7,672 nt of DNA from positions 1-7,672 of the forward strand of contig CAYQQU010000132.1 of assembly GCA_964419545.1 (NCBI GenBank), written 5' to 3'. The position numbers and the translations under genes are program-made. This DNA is from CAYQQU01 sp964419545 (GTDB lineage: Bacteria; Bacteroidota; Bacteroidia; Chitinophagales; Saprospiraceae). Below, in pieces: positions 5,119-7,672 of this stretch. Numbering within the stretch: the stretch's first letter is position 1; every line of letters starts with the position of its first letter. The notes beneath the pieces were generated by a model. The model was not told the DNA's origin. It was given only the letters and a program-made list of their open reading frames with translations, and made no database searches.

Positions 5119-5496
5119 ATGTTGAAAATAGACGTCAAGCCGGACTGCGAGAACGCGCCCAAAAAACAACTCCTCCGCGACTTCAGCATCGCTTTTTCGG
5201 AAGAGAATATTCCCTTTATCCTCGACCGGGTGACCGACGATATCCACTGGCGTATCGTGGGCGATAAGGTCATTTCCGGTAAGCCGGCTTTCGCCGCTGC
5301 CCTGGAGGAGATGAAAGGCGTGAAGACGACCGGGCTGACCATCCACCGCATCATCACCCACGGCGCGGAAGCGGCAGTCGACGGCGAGGTGATCGTGGAA
5401 GATGGTAAAAAGTACGCCTTTTGTGATGTGTACCTGTTTGCGGGAGCAAGAGGGGATCGGATTAAAGCATTGACCTCTTACGTGATCGCTTTGTGA
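5119..5496 (+). CDS. Nuclear transport factor 2 (SnoaL-like) family protein
   Basis: A 125-residue soluble protein with the size and pattern of a single NTF2-like cone fold. An N-terminal helical part (NAPKKQLLRDFSIAFSEEN, 12-30) is followed by ILDRVTDDIHWRIVGDKVISG (34-54). The W-x-I-x-G turn and G-K-x-A-F helix here are typical of small Bacteroidota NTF2 proteins. Beta strands then follow (TTGLTIHRIITHG, AAVDGEVIVEDGKKYAF, DVYLFAG) and end with IKALTSYVIAL. Family members are isomerases, dehydratases or ligand binders. No catalytic residue set can be assigned here, so the function is unknown. The ATG at 5119 is the first in frame and gives the usual KIDVKPDCENAPKK start. Its upstream region overlaps a dead AraC-family fragment on the other strand. 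Confidence 0.82.
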   Translation: MLKIDVKPDCENAPKKQLLRDFSIAFSEENIPFILDRVTDDIHWRIVGDKVISGKPAFAAALEEMKGVKTTGLTIHRIITHGAEAAVDGEVIVEDGKKYAFCDVYLFAGARGDRIKALTSYVIAL

Positions 5497-5500
5497 GCAG

Positions 5501-5527
5501 GGCCGGAAGGGGCCGATCATTTTTTTT
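5501..5527 (+). terminator. Weak terminator-like element after NTF2-like gene
   Basis: A short GGCC/GGCC stem (5501-5504 with 5511-5514 or so) is followed by ATCA and eight T residues (5520-5527). The stem is only about 4 bp, so termination is doubtful. It could equally be an AT-rich promoter part for the next gene. Confidence 0.3.
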
Positions 5528-5564
5528 GGGTATCTTGAAGCGCGAAAGCTTTAAACAAAAAAAG

Positions 5565-6191
5565 ATGCCCTTCGAACTCGAGAAATACGACGATAAAATC
5601 CACGCCTTCTGGACATGGTTCCGTACCCAGGAAGCCACTTACCGCGATTTCTTTGAGGAAGAAACCGTCCTCGACAAGGACCTGCTCATCGAAGCGATGA
5701 ACGACCAGGTGCTAGAGTTCGGGCTTTTCTCCTGGCAGATCAGCGAAGGCGCGAGCCGGCCCTTTCAGTTTATCATCTCACCCAACGGTCATCGCGAGCG
5801 GCTGCTGCTGAGTAAATATATCATGAAAGCGGCTCCGGACCTGCCCCACTGGGAGTTCCACGCCGGCAAACCCGCCCGGGACTGGGACCTTCAGCTGACG
5901 CTTTTCGATAATTATATGATCGAGCACACCATCGATGCTTCCGCCTGGACGTACCGCCTGCAACCGCACCCGGACGGCGCCGTAACGATCTACCTGCAAG
6001 CAGAGAATATCGCGCACCTGGACGCCGAAACGCAACAGGAAGGAGCGGAGCGGGTGGTGACGGGGCTGTTGGGAGAAGAAAACCGAATACACTGGGTGCG
6101 CCGCGTCGCATTTGAAACAGCATCGACCGGAGCCAATCCTCCCGCCAATATTACCCAATTGATGAAAGACCTACAGGCCCTGATTGCTTAA
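5565..6191 (+). CDS. Hypothetical protein, 208 residues
   Basis: I do not recognise a named family with confidence. The start is taken at the ATG at 5565 after an A-rich stretch (AAACAAAAAAAG). An upstream GTG at 5493 would overlap the NTF2-like stop codon and add an unconvincing basic leader. The N-terminus is helical with FWTWFR (15-20) and YRDFFEEE (26-33). The middle holds EFGLFSWQIS (51-60) and PFQFIISPNGHRE (66-78). Then comes KAAPDLPHWEFHAGKPARDW (88-107), followed by alternating strands and helices. The pattern of a FW-x-WF helix, an EFG/IIS-x-x-G strand pair and APxLxxWxFxAxxPxR is shared, from memory, by small cytoplasmic Bacteroidota proteins of unknown function, possibly near DUF695. 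No signal peptide, membrane segment or catalytic motif is visible. The gap to the NTF2-like gene is 68 nt and to paaK 92 nt, all on the same strand. Confidence 0.68.
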   Translation: MPFELEKYDDKIHAFWTWFRTQEATYRDFFEEETVLDKDLLIEAMNDQVLEFGLFSWQISEGASRPFQFIISPNGHRERLLLSKYIMKAAPDLPHWEFHAGKPARDWDLQLTLFDNYMIEHTIDASAWTYRLQPHPDGAVTIYLQAENIAHLDAETQQEGAERVVTGLLGEENRIHWVRRVAFETASTGANPPANITQLMKDLQALIA

Positions 6192-6283
6192 TTGACCAAA
6201 TCAATTGCCAGCTTCCGCGCTAACCTCAGCACAAAAAGAAATCGAGCCGTCGTCAACTGCCCCAACCACAAACCGACCTAGCC

Positions 6284-7621
6284 ATGTACGACAAAACCAT
6301 CGAGACCCTGCCACTGACGCAGCTTCGCAAGCTGCAGGATGAGCGCTTGACGCAACTGGTAAACCGGCTGTATCACCAAACGCCCTTCTATCGCCGGCAA
6401 CTGGATGCCGCCGGTATCCGGCCCGCCGATATCAGGGGTGTGGCCGACCTGCCCAGGCTGCCCTTCACCAAGAAGGAAGACCTGCGCGAAAACTACCCGT
6501 ACGGCCTCTTCACCGTGCCGCTAACCGAGATCCGCCGTATCCACGCGTCGAGCGGCACCACCGGTAAGCCGACCGTAGTGGGTTACAACCGGCACGACCT
6601 CGACGTATTCGACGAAGTGGTGGCGCGCAGCCTGGTCGCCGCCGGCGCGCGGCCCGGCATGGTGCTCCACAACGCCTATGGCTACGGCCTGTTTACCGGC
6701 GGACTGGGGCTCCACGGCGGCGCCACCCGCCTGGGGATGGCCGTGATCCCCGTATCGGGCGGCATGACCGAAAGGCAACTGATGATCCTGCAGGATTTTA
6801 AGCCGGAGGTGATCTGCTGTACGCCCTCCTACGCCCAGACCCTGGGCGAAGCGCTGCACAAACGCGGCATCCGGGGCGATGACCTCCACCTGAAATTCGC
6901 TATCCTCGGCGCCGAGCCCTGGACGGAGGCGGTGCGCGCGCAGGTGGAGCAGTTACTCGACGTCAACGCAACGAACATCTACGGCCTGAGCGAGATCATC
7001 GGCCCCGGCGTATCCCAGGAAGACTACGAAGAAAAAGGCACGGGCAGTTACATCTGGGAGGATCACTTTTTCCCGGAGATCGTCGATCGCGATACCGGCG
7101 AGCCCCTACCCTACGGCCAAGAAGGCGTACTGGTGTTCACCACCCTCACCAAAGAGGCGATGCCCCTGCTGCGCTACTGGACTAACGATATCTGCAGCAT
7201 CTATTACGATCCCGACGCCAAACGCACCCACATCAAGATGAGCGCCATCAAAGGAAGGGCCGACGATATGCTGATCATCCGGGGCGTCAATCTATTCCAC
7301 ACCCAGGTCGAAGCGCTGCTCGAAGACTTCGACCACCTCCTGCCCAACTACCAACTGGTCGTCACCCGCGAAGGGACGCTCGACCAGGTAAAGCTGGCCG
7401 TGGAAGTAACGGAAACCTTATTCGAACAACTGGGCCGCGATCGGTTTCTCGACTCCGACCCCGTCGTCGACCTGACGCGTATGCTTCGGCATAAAATCAA
7501 GGAGAACATCGGCTTGAGCATGGAGGTGGAACTCAAGGCGTTCGGAGAGATCCCCCGAAGTGCGGGCGGGAAGCTGAGCCGGGTGCGGGATATGCGGGAC
7601 AGTGGGAAGAACTCGCTTTAG
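6284..7621 (+). CDS. paaK: Phenylacetate-CoA ligase
   Basis: A 445-residue cytosolic adenylate-forming enzyme that activates phenylacetate to phenylacetyl-CoA using ATP, the first step of aerobic phenylacetate breakdown. The phosphate-binding loop SSGTTGKPTVVGY is at 89-101, preceded by PFTKKEDLRENYPYG (60-74), the typical PaaK entry. AYGYGLFTGGLG (131-142), LGAEPW (208-213) and YGLSEIIGPGV (233-243) form the adenylate and aromatic-acid site. WTND (299-302) and GRADDMLIIRGVN (324-336) mark the hinge region, and the small C-terminal domain ends in PRSAGGKLSRVRD (424-436), whose Lys430 is the presumed catalytic lysine. Length agrees with known PaaK enzymes (about 430-440). No paaABCDE, paaG/H/J/Z or paaI gene is in view, so it is solitary here. 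Some Bacteroidota homologs may act on other aryl acids, so the exact substrate is less certain than the family. Confidence 0.93.
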   Translation: MYDKTIETLPLTQLRKLQDERLTQLVNRLYHQTPFYRRQLDAAGIRPADIRGVADLPRLPFTKKEDLRENYPYGLFTVPLTEIRRIHASSGTTGKPTVVGYNRHDLDVFDEVVARSLVAAGARPGMVLHNAYGYGLFTGGLGLHGGATRLGMAVIPVSGGMTERQLMILQDFKPEVICCTPSYAQTLGEALHKRGIRGDDLHLKFAILGAEPWTEAVRAQVEQLLDVNATNIYGLSEIIGPGVSQEDYEEKGTGSYIWEDHFFPEIVDRDTGEPLPYGQEGVLVFTTLTKEAMPLLRYWTNDICSIYYDPDAKRTHIKMSAIKGRADDMLIIRGVNLFHTQVEALLEDFDHLLPNYQLVVTREGTLDQVKLAVEVTETLFEQLGRDRFLDSDPVVDLTRMLRHKIKENIGLSMEVELKAFGEIPRSAGGKLSRVRDMRDSGKNSL

Positions 7622-7622
7622 A

Positions 7623-7639
7623 GATGCTATGTTAGCATC
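7623..7639 (+). terminator. Short hairpin after paaK
   Basis: GATGCTA (7623-7629) and TAGCATC (7633-7639) form a perfect 7-bp stem with a TGT loop, starting one base after the paaK stop codon. There is no T run immediately after it, so termination is uncertain. It may be a 3'-end structure or a protein-binding dyad. Confidence 0.4.
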
Positions 7640-7649
7640 CAAATAGTTC

Positions 7650-7672
7650 TTTGAAAAAATTGTAGATTAGTA
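7650..7672 (+). promoter_or_regulatory. Possible upstream half of a promoter at the window edge
   Basis: TTTG at 7650-7653, followed by AAAAAATTG and further AT-rich sequence, resembles the -33 region of strong Bacteroidota promoters. At the usual spacing of 19-21 nt, the matching TAnnTTTG would begin just past the last base of the window, so it cannot be confirmed here. Confidence 0.25.

Noticed and set aside
4993..5520. 175-codon minus-strand frame as a complete gene
   Set aside because: Only the last 38 or so codons resemble AraC. The rest is antisense to the NTF2-like gene and lacks any domain, so only the remnant is annotated.
5493..5564. Upstream GTG start for the 208-residue protein
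   Set aside because: It would overlap the preceding stop codon and add a basic, T-tract-encoded leader. The ATG at 5565 after an A-rich stretch is more natural.
1..7672. Mobile element, CRISPR array, toxin-antitoxin or defence system
   Set aside because: No transposase, integrase, direct-repeat array, nuclease-plus-helicase set or small toxin/antitoxin pair was seen. The CBS operon and orphan pdeM do not by themselves make a defence module.

Overview
The window looks like chromosomal DNA from a fairly GC-rich member of the Bacteroidota. Several things suggest this: most genes lack a clear Shine-Dalgarno sequence, two intergenic sites match the Bacteroidota -7 element TAnnTTTG, and several proteins (the lipoprotein, the small beta-barrel protein, the GyrI-like remnant and the orphan PdeM) are of kinds common in that phylum. 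A GC-rich Saprospiria-like lineage is a plausible guess, but no marker gene here proves it. I see no tRNA, rRNA, CRISPR array, transposase or phage gene.

Layout. At the left edge is the 3' part of a MIP/aquaporin-family channel gene (+). Its upstream end runs into an almost perfect fold-back palindrome (3-59), and the first NPA box is missing. Next comes a likely four-gene minus-strand unit, read right to left: a small secreted beta-barrel protein (3079-2435), an unknown helical lipoprotein (2381-1629) and two tandem paralogous CBS-pair proteins (1587-1117, 1092-649). It ends in two consecutive hairpins (643-607 and 567-542), the second with a T tract on that strand. Upstream of the unit are paired TGAC/GTCA dyads and a terminator that separates it from a minus-strand NAD(P)-binding SDR/NmrA-like gene (3993-3262).

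From about 4.0 to 5.1 kb the region holds gene debris that ordinary gene calling would miss. On the minus strand there is a 53-codon N-terminal remnant of a GyrI-like small-molecule-binding protein (4178-4017) and a C-terminal scrap of an AraC-family regulator (about 5109-4993). Between them, on the plus strand, is an intact pdeM-like metallophosphoesterase gene (4291-4947) without the ligase, helicase or exonuclease genes it is usually found with.

The right third is all plus strand: an NTF2/SnoaL-like small protein (5119-5496), an unrecognised 208-residue cytoplasmic protein (5565-6191) and a full-length phenylacetate-CoA ligase, PaaK (6284-7621), with no other paa gene in view. The last 50 bases hold a short hairpin and a TTTG/A-rich sequence resembling the upstream half of a Bacteroidota promoter for a gene beyond the window.

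The genes do not form one pathway. The most coherent group is the envelope-protein plus tandem-CBS unit. The most interesting structure is the pair of truncated genes flanking the solitary pdeM. I see no convincing undescribed defence or mobile system.
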